DNA of 64,000 nt from Dyella_D sp052115385 (GTDB lineage Bacteria; Pseudomonadota; Gammaproteobacteria; Xanthomonadales; Rhodanobacteraceae): positions 106,129-170,128 of the forward strand of contig NZ_JBFRGP010000009.1 in NCBI RefSeq assembly GCF_052115385.1, in the 5' to 3' direction. The notes under the pieces are model-generated. The model made no database searches, was not told the origin of the DNA, and was given only the letters and a program-made list of their open reading frames with translations. Shown one piece after another: positions 50,997 through 58,848 of the stretch (positions are counted from its first letter, which is position 1; each line of letters starts with the position of its first letter). A program made the position numbers and the translations under genes.

Positions 50997-52114
50997 CAGC
51001 GCTGCGCCGACTGGTCCAGCAGCCAGCTGGCGGCGCCGATCACGCCGAGCTGGCCATGATCCACCACGCGCACCGGCACGTTGTGCAGGAACGGGCGCAT
51101 CACGCCCTTGTCGAGGAAGCGCTCGACGAAGCTGCTCGCGCGCACGTAGCCGGAGATGCGCGAAAGGAACCCGCCGGCCAGATAAATGCCGCCGGTGGCC
51201 TGGTACAGCATGGCCAGGTCGCCGGCGAAGGAACCGAGCCAGCCGCAGAACAGGTCCAGCGTTTCCTTCGCGCGCGGATCGCTGCCTTCGATCGCCGCGG
51301 CGGTGACCGCCGCCGGTTCGGCGCAGGCCGGCACCCTGCCCTGCTCGCGGCACAGCGCCTCGTAGACGCGCAGCACGCCGGGGCCGGACAGCACCGCCTC
51401 GTAGGAGGTATGCGTATCGCGGGCGGCGAGCAGGCGCATCACGTCCTGCTCGCGGCCGACGCGCGCGGCCAATTGCATCTGGCCGGCTTCGCTGGGCAAC
51501 ACGACGGGCGGCGAACCGGGCAGGCGCACCGCGGCGCCCAAGCCCGTACCCGGGCCGACCACCACGATGGGTCCGGGCGTCGAGGTGGCTCGTGCAGCGT
51601 GCACCAGCGGCGAACGCGCGCTGTCGATGTAAGGCGCTGCGTGAGTCAGTGCGACGAAATCGTTGATCAGATGCACTTCGTCCAGGCGCAGCTCGGTCGC
51701 AAGCGCTGCCGGCTCGATGCGCCACGGCAGGCTCTCGTTGATCAGCACGCCTTCGTGCGCGCAACCGGTGCAGGCCAGCACCAGCTCGCGCGGGCGTGTG
51801 GCCAGCCCGTCGAGGAAGGCGCGCACGATCGCGGCGAAGCTGGCGTGCTCGCCGCAGCGGAAGATCCGATACGCCTGCACCACCGGGCCACCGGCGCCGG
51901 TACCCGGCGCCATCAGCGCCAGGCGTGCGTGCGTGCCGCCGACGTCGGCGGCGAGGAATGGGGCGCGAACGACGCCCGCATGCGATGTGGGCGCACCATC
52001 CGGGGCGGCGCCGGGACGGCCCGGGCCGCGGCCTGCCGCGGGCAGCGCGCCGAGCACGCCATCCGCGGGCCAGGCGGCGCCAGCGTGCGCTGAAGTGGTT
52101 TCGTGCCGGTCCAC
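50996..52114 (-). CDS. glk: Glucokinase
   Basis: Encodes 372 residues of the bacterial glucokinase family, which phosphorylates glucose with ATP in the cytoplasm. Nucleotide-binding 'FLAADVGGTHARLALM', 'LINDFVALTHAAPYI', 'VVGPGTGLGAAV', 'PSEAGQMQLAAR' and 'IYLAGGFLSRI' are diagnostic. The GTG at 52114 is chosen because AGGGGAGG lies six bases upstream; the ATG at 52207 has no such site and would add 31 low-complexity residues. Even so, about 50 residues precede the kinase fold, more than usual. First gene of the minus-strand glycan operon; its stop overlaps the first GH29 gene. It could use glucose released by the GH31/GH63 enzymes. Confidence 0.88.
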   Translation of the reverse strand: MDRHETTSAHAGAAWPADGVLGALPAAGRGPGRPGAAPDGAPTSHAGVVRAPFLAADVGGTHARLALMAPGTGAGGPVVQAYRIFRCGEHASFAAIVRAFLDGLATRPRELVLACTGCAHEGVLINESLPWRIEPAALATELRLDEVHLINDFVALTHAAPYIDSARSPLVHAARATSTPGPIVVVGPGTGLGAAVRLPGSPPVVLPSEAGQMQLAARVGREQDVMRLLAARDTHTSYEAVLSGPGVLRVYEALCREQGRVPACAEPAAVTAAAIEGSDPRAKETLDLFCGWLGSFAGDLAMLYQATGGIYLAGGFLSRISGYVRASSFVERFLDKGVMRPFLHNVPVRVVDHGQLGVIGAASWLLDQSAQR

Positions 52115-52419
52115 GCCAAGCCTCCCCTCATCCCCAGATGCCGCTGCGGCGGCGATTGCGCCCGCCAGCGGAAGATCGCCGGCTTCACCGGCAAACCGAT
52201 GGTTCATATTTAATTAGATCGTTTCAAGTCGCGTTGCAACACAAATTTCATCGATCTTACGGACTAGCCGATTTCCACTTGTAAATACACAATTCATAGG
52301 TGCACACTGATTCGATACCCTGCGCGGGCATTTGAGAGGGGACCTGCGCATGGGCCAAAGTCCCTTCCGAGCCCCACCGAGGCCGGTTTCCAGGGGCGCC
52401 CAGCGAGCGGAGTTTCTGC
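52115..52419. promoter_or_regulatory. Shared divergent promoter region of the glycan and fucose operons
   Basis: 305 bases between glk (leftward) and the fucose dehydrogenase gene (rightward). An AT-rich stretch at about 52205-52300 contrasts with the high-GC surroundings and should hold both promoters. Short palindromes here are GTTGCAAC (52233-52240) and TTGT-N6-ACAA (52279-52292). No regulator gene lies nearby, so the controlling protein must be encoded elsewhere. Confidence 0.6.
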
Positions 52420-53448
52420 ATGGCCGATCCAGGCATTCCCAACCCGCAAGATGCCGAACAGCGCCTGCCCCGGCGCGGTCCCGCGGTATCGCGGCTCGCC
52501 TTCGGCGGCGCTCCGATCGGCAACCTGTACGCGGGGGTGGACGAATCGATCGCCCGCCTGGCGGTGGAACACGCCTGGCGGCACGGCATCCGCCACTTCG
52601 ATACCGCCCCCTATTACGGCTACGGCCTGGCCGAGGAACGCCTCGGCGCCGCGCTGGCGGGCATGCCGCGCGCCAGCTACACCCTGTCCACCAAGGTCGG
52701 CCGGCTGATCGAGGACGCGCCCGGCCGCGACCCGCTGGCCGACGGTTTCGACGTGGCCGGCAAGCGCGCCGTGTTCGACTACAGCCGCGACGGCGTCCGC
52801 CGCGCGGTGGACGCCAGCCTGCGCCGCCTGCGCGTGGACCACGTCGACGTACTGCTGTTGCACGACATCGGCGCCCTCACCCACGGCGCCGAACATCCGC
52901 GCGTGCTGCGCCAGGCCCTGGACGAAGCCCTGCCGACGCTGGCCGAACTGCGCGCGCAAGGCGTATGCGGCGCGATCGGCCTGGGCGTGAACGAGGAAGC
53001 GGTGTGCCTGGAGGTGATGCCGCGCTTCGAGCTGGACGTGATCATGCTGGCCGGCCGCTACACCTTGTTCGAACAGGAACACGGCGCGCGCGTGATGGCC
53101 GAAGCATTGGCACGCAACGTCGCGATCTTCGCGGCCGCGCCGTACAACTCCGGCCTGCTCGGTGGCGACCGGCCGGGCGACACCTACAACTACGCGCCGG
53201 CCGATGCGGCGGTGCGTGCCCGCGCCCAGCGTTTCTACGACATCTGCGCCGAAGCCGGCGCCAGCGTCGGCGCCGCGGCGCTGCAGTTCCCGCTATGGCA
53301 TCCGGCCGTGGCCACCGTGGTCTGCGGCATGCGCACGCCGGACGAAGCGGACGCCGCCGCCGCTCGCCGCGATGCGGCACTGCCCGCCGATCTATGGCCG
53401 CGCCTGCGCGCCGCCGGCCTGCTCGGCGAGCACGCGGTGACGCCATGA
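52420..53448 (+). CDS. L-fucose dehydrogenase (aldo/keto reductase family)
   Basis: Encodes 342 residues. Aldo/keto reductase signatures: 'VSRLAFGGAPIGNLY', 'RHFDTAPYYGYGLAEERLG' (catalytic Asp and Tyr), Lys in 'LSTKVGRLIED', His in 'DVLLLHDIG', and 'NSGLLGGDRPGDTYNY'. It most resembles NAD(P)-dependent D-threo-aldose/L-fucose 1-dehydrogenases. These oxidise L-fucose to L-fuconolactone, the first step of the non-phosphorylating pathway known from Xanthomonas. CGGAG lies seven bases before the ATG. Its stop overlaps the lactonase start (ATGA). Substrate is inferred from the operon; other sugars are possible. Confidence 0.85.
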   Translation: MADPGIPNPQDAEQRLPRRGPAVSRLAFGGAPIGNLYAGVDESIARLAVEHAWRHGIRHFDTAPYYGYGLAEERLGAALAGMPRASYTLSTKVGRLIEDAPGRDPLADGFDVAGKRAVFDYSRDGVRRAVDASLRRLRVDHVDVLLLHDIGALTHGAEHPRVLRQALDEALPTLAELRAQGVCGAIGLGVNEEAVCLEVMPRFELDVIMLAGRYTLFEQEHGARVMAEALARNVAIFAAAPYNSGLLGGDRPGDTYNYAPADAAVRARAQRFYDICAEAGASVGAAALQFPLWHPAVATVVCGMRTPDEADAAAARRDAALPADLWPRLRAAGLLGEHAVTP

Positions 53449-54320
53449 ACTCGATCGATGCCCACCAGCACTACTGGCGCATGCAGCGCGGCGACTACGG
53501 CTGGCTGGCCGACGCGCCGCACGTGCTGCGCCGCGACTTCCTGCCGTTCGAACTCGACCCGCACCGCGCTGCGGCCGGCGTGCAGCGCGCGATCCTGGTG
53601 CAGGCCGCGCCGACCGAGGCCGAAACGCGCTTCCTGTTCGAGCTGGCCCACGCCGATCGCGCGGTGGCCGGCGTGGTGGGCTGGGTGGATTTCGAAGCCG
53701 CGGATGTCGACACGCGCATCGCCGCCCTGGTGCGCGATGGCGACGGCCTGCTGCTCGGCCTGCGGCCGATGGCGCAGGACATCGACGATCCGGACTGGCT
53801 GGCGCGCCCCGCACTCGACGCCGCCTTCGCCAGCCTGCAGCGCCACGGCCTGGCCTACGACGCGCTGGTGCGTCCGGACCAGTTGCCTGCGCTGCTCGCG
53901 CGCCTCGAACGCGAACCGCAACTGCGCGCCGTGCTCGATCACGGCGGCAAGCCGGTGATCGATGGCGTCGCCGATTTCGACACCTGGGCCGCGCCGATCG
54001 CCGCGCTGGCCGAGCGCACTTCGCTGCGCTGCAAGCTCTCCGGCCTGCTCACCCAGCTCGCACCGAACCTGTCGGAACAGGCGCTGGCACCCTACGTCGA
54101 GCACCTGTTCGCCTGCTTCGGCCCCTCGCGCCTGCTATGGGGCAGCGACTGGCCGGTGCTGACCCTGCGCGGCGACTACGCGCACTGGTTCGCCCTGGCG
54201 CGCGCCTACGTGCAGCGCCTCGCTCCCGGCCACGAGGACGCGATCTTCGGCGGCAACGCCGCCGCGTTCTACCGCCTCGCGCCGATCACTCATCCGCACC
54301 GCAAGGAGATCACGCCATGA
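53445..54320 (+). CDS. L-fuconolactonase (amidohydrolase family)
   Basis: Encodes 291 residues of the amidohydrolase-2 (COG3618) family. Metal-site motifs: 'IDAHQHYWRM' at the N-terminus, 'VLDHGGKPVIDG' in the middle, and 'LLWGSDWPVLTL' near the end with the catalytic Asp. 'RCKLSGLLTQ' is also typical. Members of this group open L-fucono-1,5-lactone and related sugar lactones, giving L-fuconate, the substrate of the dehydratase downstream. The ATG overlaps the upstream stop codon, and the stop overlaps the start of a 14-codon open frame. Confidence 0.88.
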   Translation: MNSIDAHQHYWRMQRGDYGWLADAPHVLRRDFLPFELDPHRAAAGVQRAILVQAAPTEAETRFLFELAHADRAVAGVVGWVDFEAADVDTRIAALVRDGDGLLLGLRPMAQDIDDPDWLARPALDAAFASLQRHGLAYDALVRPDQLPALLARLEREPQLRAVLDHGGKPVIDGVADFDTWAAPIAALAERTSLRCKLSGLLTQLAPNLSEQALAPYVEHLFACFGPSRLLWGSDWPVLTLRGDYAHWFALARAYVQRLAPGHEDAIFGGNAAAFYRLAPITHPHRKEITP

Positions 54321-54361
54321 TCGCTCGCCTTCTTCGTTCCACGCCGGAGCAGCCGGCATGA
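54317..54361 (+). CDS. 14-codon open frame bridging two genes
   Basis: MIARLLRSTPEQPA. The ATG overlaps the lactonase stop and its own TGA overlaps the ATG of the next gene, both as ATGA. A strong AAGGAG lies eight bases upstream of this mini-ORF, while the following gene has a GGAG within it. It may be a translational coupler, or the relic of a gene deleted from this operon position, such as a fucose mutarotase or permease. No homology can be judged at this length. Confidence 0.4.
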   Translation: MIARLLRSTPEQPA

Positions 54362-55104
54362 GCGGCCGTCTCGCCGGCAAGCATGCGCTGGTCACCGCGG
54401 CCGGCGCCGGCATCGGCCGCGCCACCGCCCTCGCCTTCGCCCGCGAAGGCGCGCGCGTGCTGGCTACCGATATCGATGAGAAAGCGCTGGCCGCACTGGC
54501 CGCCGAAGCGCCGCAGCTGCGCACCGAGCGGCTGGACGTGACCGATCCGGCGCAGATCGACCGCCTGGTCGCCAGCCATCCGCCGTTCGACGTGCTGTTC
54601 AACTGCGCCGGCTTCGTGCACGCCGGCACCATCCTCGACACCGACGACAGCGCGTGGAAGCGCTCCTTCGCCATCAACGTCGACAGCATGTTCCACCTGT
54701 GCCAGCGCGTGCTGCCGGCCATGCTGGAGCGCGGTAGCGGCAGCATCGTCAACATGTCCTCGGTGGCGTCGAGCATCAAGGGCGTGCCGAACCGCTTCGC
54801 TTATTCGACGACCAAGGCGGCGGTGATCGGCCTGACCCGATCCATCGCTTCCGATTTCGTTGCACGCGGCATCCGCTGCAACGCGATCTGCCCCGGCACG
54901 GTGAAGACGCCGTCGCTGGGCGACCGCGTGCGCGCGCTGGGCGGCGACGAGGACGCGGTATGGCGCGGCTTTGTCGAGCGCCAGCCGATGGGGCGCCTGG
55001 GCGACCCCGAGGAGATCGCCATGCTCGCGCTGTATCTCGCCTCCGACGAAGCGGCCTTCACCACCGGCACCGTGCACATCGTGGACGGTGGCTGGTCCAA
55101 CTGA
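54358..55104 (+). CDS. 2-keto-3-deoxy-L-fuconate dehydrogenase (SDR family)
   Basis: Encodes 248 residues of a classical short-chain dehydrogenase. Cofactor motif 'ALVTAAGAGIGRATALAFA' with an acidic 'VLATDID' that favours NAD, 'LFNCAGFVHAGTI', catalytic Ser and Tyr-Lys in 'IVNMSSVASS' and 'AYSTTKAAVIGLTR', then 'NAICPGTVKTPS'. In the Xanthomonas fucose pathway an SDR oxidises 2-keto-3-deoxy-L-fuconate at C4 to the 2,4-diketo acid, which fits the hydrolase gene that follows eleven bases later. The exact substrate is inferred from context. Confidence 0.88.
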   Translation: MSGRLAGKHALVTAAGAGIGRATALAFAREGARVLATDIDEKALAALAAEAPQLRTERLDVTDPAQIDRLVASHPPFDVLFNCAGFVHAGTILDTDDSAWKRSFAINVDSMFHLCQRVLPAMLERGSGSIVNMSSVASSIKGVPNRFAYSTTKAAVIGLTRSIASDFVARGIRCNAICPGTVKTPSLGDRVRALGGDEDAVWRGFVERQPMGRLGDPEEIAMLALYLASDEAAFTTGTVHIVDGGWSN

Positions 55105-55114
55105 GGAATCGAAC

Positions 55115-55981
55115 ATGAAACTGGTTCGCTACGGCGCCCACGGCAACGAGAAACCTGGCTTGATCGACAAGGACGGCGTGCTGCGCGACCTGTCCGAGCA
55201 CGTTGCCGACATCGACCCCTACGTGCTCAACCGCGACAGCCGCGCGCGCCTGGCGGCCATCGATCCGGCCACCCTGCCGGCGGTGGAAGGTACACCGCGC
55301 TTCGCTGCGCCGGTGGCGCCGGTGAGCAAGCTGATCTGCGTCGGCATGAACTACGCGCGCCACGCCGCCGAAACCGGACAGGCCGTGCCGGAGCAGCCGG
55401 TGCTGTTCATGAAGGCCACCACGGCGATCATGGGCCCGAACGACGACGTGGTGATCCCGCGCGGCTCCACCCGCACCGACTGGGAAGTGGAGCTGGGCGT
55501 GGTGATCGGCGAGACCGCGCGCGATGTATCGATCGACGAGGCGCTGGCGCACGTAGCCGGCTATATCGTGGTCAATGACCTGTCCGAGCGCGAGTTCCAG
55601 TTCGAGCACGGCGGCCAGTGGGTGAAGGGCAAGAGCTGCGACACCTTCGGCCCGCTCGGCCCCTGGCTGGTCACCACCGACGAAGTGCCCGACCCGCAGA
55701 ACCTGCGCCTGTGGCTGGAAGTGAACGGCCACCGCTACCAGGACAGCAACACCAGCGACATGGTGTTCGGCGTGGCCAAGCTGGTCAGCTACATCAGCCG
55801 CTACATGACCCTGCTGCCCGGCGACGTGATCAGCACCGGCACGCCGGCGGGCGTGGGCCTGGGACTGAAGCCGCCGACCTACCTGCGCGCGGGCGACGTG
55901 ATCGAGCTGGGCATCGACGGCCTCGGCCAGCAGCGCCAGCAGGTCCATGCCCATCCGGCCGACGCGCACACCACGCGCTGA
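55115..55981 (+). CDS. 2,4-diketo-3-deoxy-L-fuconate hydrolase (FAH family)
   Basis: Encodes 288 residues of the fumarylacetoacetate hydrolase superfamily. Motifs: 'KLICVGMNYARHAAE', 'PVLFMKATTAIMGPNDDVVI', metal ligands in 'TDWEVELGVVIG' and 'VVNDLSEREFQ', 'GKSCDTFGPLGPWLVT', 'GDVISTGTPAGVGLG'. In this pathway the enzyme splits the diketo acid into pyruvate and L-lactate. GAGGAA lies six bases before the ATG. It follows the SDR gene directly, and the lactate it would make can be handled by the FMN dehydrogenase two genes on. Confidence 0.9.
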   Translation: MKLVRYGAHGNEKPGLIDKDGVLRDLSEHVADIDPYVLNRDSRARLAAIDPATLPAVEGTPRFAAPVAPVSKLICVGMNYARHAAETGQAVPEQPVLFMKATTAIMGPNDDVVIPRGSTRTDWEVELGVVIGETARDVSIDEALAHVAGYIVVNDLSEREFQFEHGGQWVKGKSCDTFGPLGPWLVTTDEVPDPQNLRLWLEVNGHRYQDSNTSDMVFGVAKLVSYISRYMTLLPGDVISTGTPAGVGLGLKPPTYLRAGDVIELGIDGLGQQRQQVHAHPADAHTTR

Positions 55982-56027
55982 GCCCCGACCACCTCCATTT
56001 TTCTACCGGCACAGGGAGGCCGGCCGC

Positions 56028-57359
56028 ATGGCGACACACGCCCCAGTGAAGATCATCGCGCTAGACACCTACGACATCCGTTTCCCGACCTCGCGCCAGC
56101 TCGACGGCTCCGACGCGATGAACCCGGATCCGGACTACTCCGCCGCCTACGCCGTGCTGCGCACGGACGACCCGGCGGGCCTGGCCGGCCATGGCCTGGC
56201 CTTCACCATCGGCCGCGGCAACGACGTGCAGAAGGCCGCACTCGATGCGCTGCGCCCGTATGTGGTCGGCCTGACGCTGGACGAAGTCACCAAGGACCTC
56301 GGCGGCTTCGCCGCGCGCATGGTCGGCGACTCGCAGCTGCGCTGGCTGGGGCCGGAAAAAGGCGTGATGCACATGGCCATCGGCGCGGTGATCAATGCCG
56401 CCTGGGACCTGTCCGCGCGCCGCGCCGGCAAGCCGCTGTGGCGCTATATCGCCGAGCTGACGCCGGAGCAACTGGTCGCCACCATCGACTTCCGTTATCT
56501 CAGCGACGTGCTGACCCCGGACGAAGCCCTGCAGATGCTGCGCGACGCCGAGCCTGCCAAGGCCGCGCGCATCGAACAGCTGCTCACCGAAGGCTATCCC
56601 GCCTACACCACCTCGCCCGGCTGGCTCGGCTACACCGACGAGAAGATGCTGCGCCTGGCGCGCGAAGCGGTGGCCGACGGCTTCCGCACGATCAAGCTCA
56701 AGGTGGGCTTGAGCGTGGAAGACGATGTGCGCCGCTGCAGCCTGGTGCGCCAGACCGTGGGCCCGGACGTGGCCATCGCGGTGGACGCCAACCAGCGCTG
56801 GGACGTGCACGCGGCGATCGACTGGCTGCGCCGCCTGGAAGGTTTCGACCTGGCCTGGATCGAGGAGCCGACCAGCCCGGACGACGTGCTTGGCCACGCC
56901 GCGATCCGCCGCGCGGTGTCGGTGCCGGTCTCCACCGGCGAGCACACCCACAACCGCGTGATGTTCAAGCAGCTGTTCCAGGCCGGCGCGGTCGACCTGG
57001 TGCAGATCGATGCCGCGCGCGTCGGCGGCGTCAACGAGAACCTGGCCATCCTGCTGATGGCGGCGAAGTTCGGCGTGCGCGTATTCCCGCATGCCGGCGG
57101 CGTGGGCCTGTGCGAACTGGTGCAGCACCTGGCGATGGCCGACTTCGTGGCGATCACCGGCCGCAAGGACGACCGCGCGATCGAATTCGTCGACCACCTG
57201 CACGAGCATTTCGAGGATCCGGTGACGATCCGCAACGGCCATTACCTCGCGCCCACCAAGCCGGGTTTCTCCGCGCGCATGCACGAGCGTACGCTGGTGG
57301 AGTACGCCTTCCCCGATGGCCCCGTGTGGCACGAACCGGCCACCGCCGCCGTGCACTGA
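56028..57359 (+). CDS. L-fuconate dehydratase (enolase superfamily)
   Basis: Encodes 443 residues, the length of the characterised Xanthomonas enzyme. It dehydrates L-fuconate to 2-keto-3-deoxy-L-fuconate using Mg2+. Catalytic Lys-x-Lys lies in 'RTIKLKVGLS' (about residue 223), metal ligands in 'IAVDANQRWD' (about 254), 'AWIEEPTSPDD' (about 278) and 'STGEHTHNRV' (about 304), and the His base in 'RVFPHAGGVGLCELVQHL' (about 354). 'TYDIRFPTSRQLDGSDAMNP' at the start is characteristic of this subgroup. GGGAGG precedes the ATG. Confidence 0.95.
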   Translation: MATHAPVKIIALDTYDIRFPTSRQLDGSDAMNPDPDYSAAYAVLRTDDPAGLAGHGLAFTIGRGNDVQKAALDALRPYVVGLTLDEVTKDLGGFAARMVGDSQLRWLGPEKGVMHMAIGAVINAAWDLSARRAGKPLWRYIAELTPEQLVATIDFRYLSDVLTPDEALQMLRDAEPAKAARIEQLLTEGYPAYTTSPGWLGYTDEKMLRLAREAVADGFRTIKLKVGLSVEDDVRRCSLVRQTVGPDVAIAVDANQRWDVHAAIDWLRRLEGFDLAWIEEPTSPDDVLGHAAIRRAVSVPVSTGEHTHNRVMFKQLFQAGAVDLVQIDAARVGGVNENLAILLMAAKFGVRVFPHAGGVGLCELVQHLAMADFVAITGRKDDRAIEFVDHLHEHFEDPVTIRNGHYLAPTKPGFSARMHERTLVEYAFPDGPVWHEPATAAVH

Positions 57360-57374
57360 GCAGGAGCGCAAGGC

Positions 57375-58583
57375 ATGGCCACGCCGATCACCAACGTGCT
57401 GGACCTGCGCGAACTGGCGCGCCGCCGCGTGCCGCGCGCCTTCTTCGAGTACGCCGACCGCGGCGCCTACGACGAGGTGACGCTGCGCGACAACCGCGCG
57501 GCGTTCGAACGCCTGAAGTTCCGCCAGCGCGTGATGATGGACGTGGACCAGCGCTCGCTCGCCACCACCGTGGTCGGCCAGCCGATCTCGATGCCGCTGG
57601 CCATCGCGCCCACCGGCCTGACCGGCCTGCAGCACGGTTCGGGTGAAATCCTTGGCGCGCGCGCCGCGGCCAAGGCGGGCATTCCGTTCTGCCTGAGCAC
57701 CGTGTCGATCTGTTCGATCGAGCAGGTGCGCGCGGCCGTGGGCGCGCCGTTCTGGTTCCAGCTCTATGTGATGCGCGACCGCGGCTTCGCCCGCGAGCTG
57801 ATCCAGCGCGCCAAGGACGCCGGCTGCTCGGCACTGATGCTCACCGCCGACCTCACCGTGCAGGGCCAGCGCCATCGCGAGATCAAGAACGGCTTGAGCG
57901 TGCCGCCCAAGGTCACCCTGCGCAATCTGTTCGACGTCATGAGCAAGCCGCGCTGGGCGTGGAGCGTGCTGCGCGCGCCCAGCCGCTCGTTCGGCAACCT
58001 CGCCGGGCGCATCCAGGGCACTGACAGCCTCACCACGCTGGCGCAGTGGATCGCCAGCCAGTTCGATCCCACGCTCAACTGGAAGGACCTGGAATGGATC
58101 CGCGAGCTGTGGCCGGGGAAGTTGATCCTCAAGGGCATCATGGACGAGGAAGATGCGCGGCTCGCCGCGGCGCATGGTGTGGATGCGATCGTGGTGTCCA
58201 ATCATGGCGGGCGACAGCTCGATGGTGCGCCGGCGAGTATCGAGGTGTTGCCGCGGATTGCCGATGCGGTGGGCGATGACCTCGACGTGTTGTTCGATGG
58301 CGGCATCCTCAGTGGGCAGGATGTACTGAAGGCATTGGCATTGGGTGCGCGCGCGGGCCTGATCGGCAAGGCGTTTTTGTATGGCCTGGGGGCGATGGGC
58401 GAGGAAGGCGTGACGCGGACGATCGAGATCATCCGGCGCGAGTTGAGCGTGAGCATGGCGCTGACGGGGCAGACGGATGTGCGGAAAATTGGACGCGATG
58501 TGATCTGGCGCGACCCATGGCCGGCTGCAAGGCCGATGTTCCTGCCGTTGCCGGTCGGATGCGGGCCGCAAGGCGCGAGCTGA
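57375..58583 (+). CDS. lldD: FMN-dependent alpha-hydroxy-acid dehydrogenase (L-lactate dehydrogenase type)
   Basis: Encodes 402 residues. Motifs of the LldD/glycolate-oxidase family: 'FFEYADRGAYDEVTLRDN', 'MPLAIAPTGLTGLQHG', 'FWFQLYVMRDR', 'TADLTVQGQRHREIKNGL', catalytic His-Arg in 'VSNHGGRQLDGAP' (about residue 277) and 'GQDVLKALALGARAGLIGKA'. It would oxidise the L-lactate formed in fucose breakdown to pyruvate. Oddity: the FMN-phosphate loop reads 'DGGILSGQDV', where family members normally have Arg in place of this Leu. The gene lies 15 bases after the dehydratase and ends the operon, before a family B repeat. Confidence 0.87.
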   Translation: MATPITNVLDLRELARRRVPRAFFEYADRGAYDEVTLRDNRAAFERLKFRQRVMMDVDQRSLATTVVGQPISMPLAIAPTGLTGLQHGSGEILGARAAAKAGIPFCLSTVSICSIEQVRAAVGAPFWFQLYVMRDRGFARELIQRAKDAGCSALMLTADLTVQGQRHREIKNGLSVPPKVTLRNLFDVMSKPRWAWSVLRAPSRSFGNLAGRIQGTDSLTTLAQWIASQFDPTLNWKDLEWIRELWPGKLILKGIMDEEDARLAAAHGVDAIVVSNHGGRQLDGAPASIEVLPRIADAVGDDLDVLFDGGILSGQDVLKALALGARAGLIGKAFLYGLGAMGEEGVTRTIEIIRRELSVSMALTGQTDVRKIGRDVIWRDPWPAARPMFLPLPVGCGPQGAS

Positions 58584-58597
58584 CCTTCAACGCACGC

Positions 58598-58686
58598 GTA
58601 GGTTGGGGTGAGCCGCAGGCGAACCCCAACGTTGCAAGGCGCATCAACGGGATGTTGGGGTTCGCCTGCGGCTCACCCCAACCTAC
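58598..58686. repeat. Palindromic repeat family B, copy 4
   Basis: GTAGGTTGGGGTGAGCCGCAG...GGCGAACCCCAACGTTGC then GTTGGGGTTCGCC...GGCTCACCCCAACCTAC, so it holds two nested inverted pairs. This is the longest and most regular copy. It lies between the convergent fucose operon and the GH31 side, next to a truncated gene. Confidence 0.88.
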
Positions 58687-58713
58687 GCCGATACCGCCCA
58701 GGCCACGCCATCT

Positions 58714-58848
58714 TCAAGTGGCGGCCCATACAGGCGCCGGTGCGCGCGCGCCGACGATCCCGAGCAGACGATCACAGTCTGCTGCGGTTACGACATCGGC
58801 AACGATGGCATAACCCCGTGCGGCAAACTCGCTCTCGCTCAACGCCAA
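58714..58848 (-). pseudogene. Truncated gene remnant behind GH31 (PhyH-like N-terminus?)
   Basis: In the frame that follows the GH31 stop, a possible TTG start at 58848 or 58842 overlaps the GH31 end. It opens a 44-residue frame: 'ALSESEFAARGYAIVADVV', 'TAADCDRLLGIV', then a stop. The 'GY.IV..VVT.A.CDRLL' pattern resembles the N-terminus of phytanoyl-CoA-dioxygenase-type proteins. The rest is missing, and a family B repeat lies 28 bases further on. It therefore looks like the 5' end of a former operon partner of GH31 that was lost. Confidence 0.4.

Noticed and set aside
49404..51764. Long open frame joining GH29 copy 1 with an upstream 256-codon extension
   Set aside because: The extension overlaps glucokinase in another frame and has no family similarity; the signal peptide starts at 50996.
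56061..58571. 836-codon minus-strand open frame opposite the dehydratase and lactate-type dehydrogenase
   Set aside because: Spans two well-supported plus-strand genes; Arg/His/Ala-rich antisense composition.
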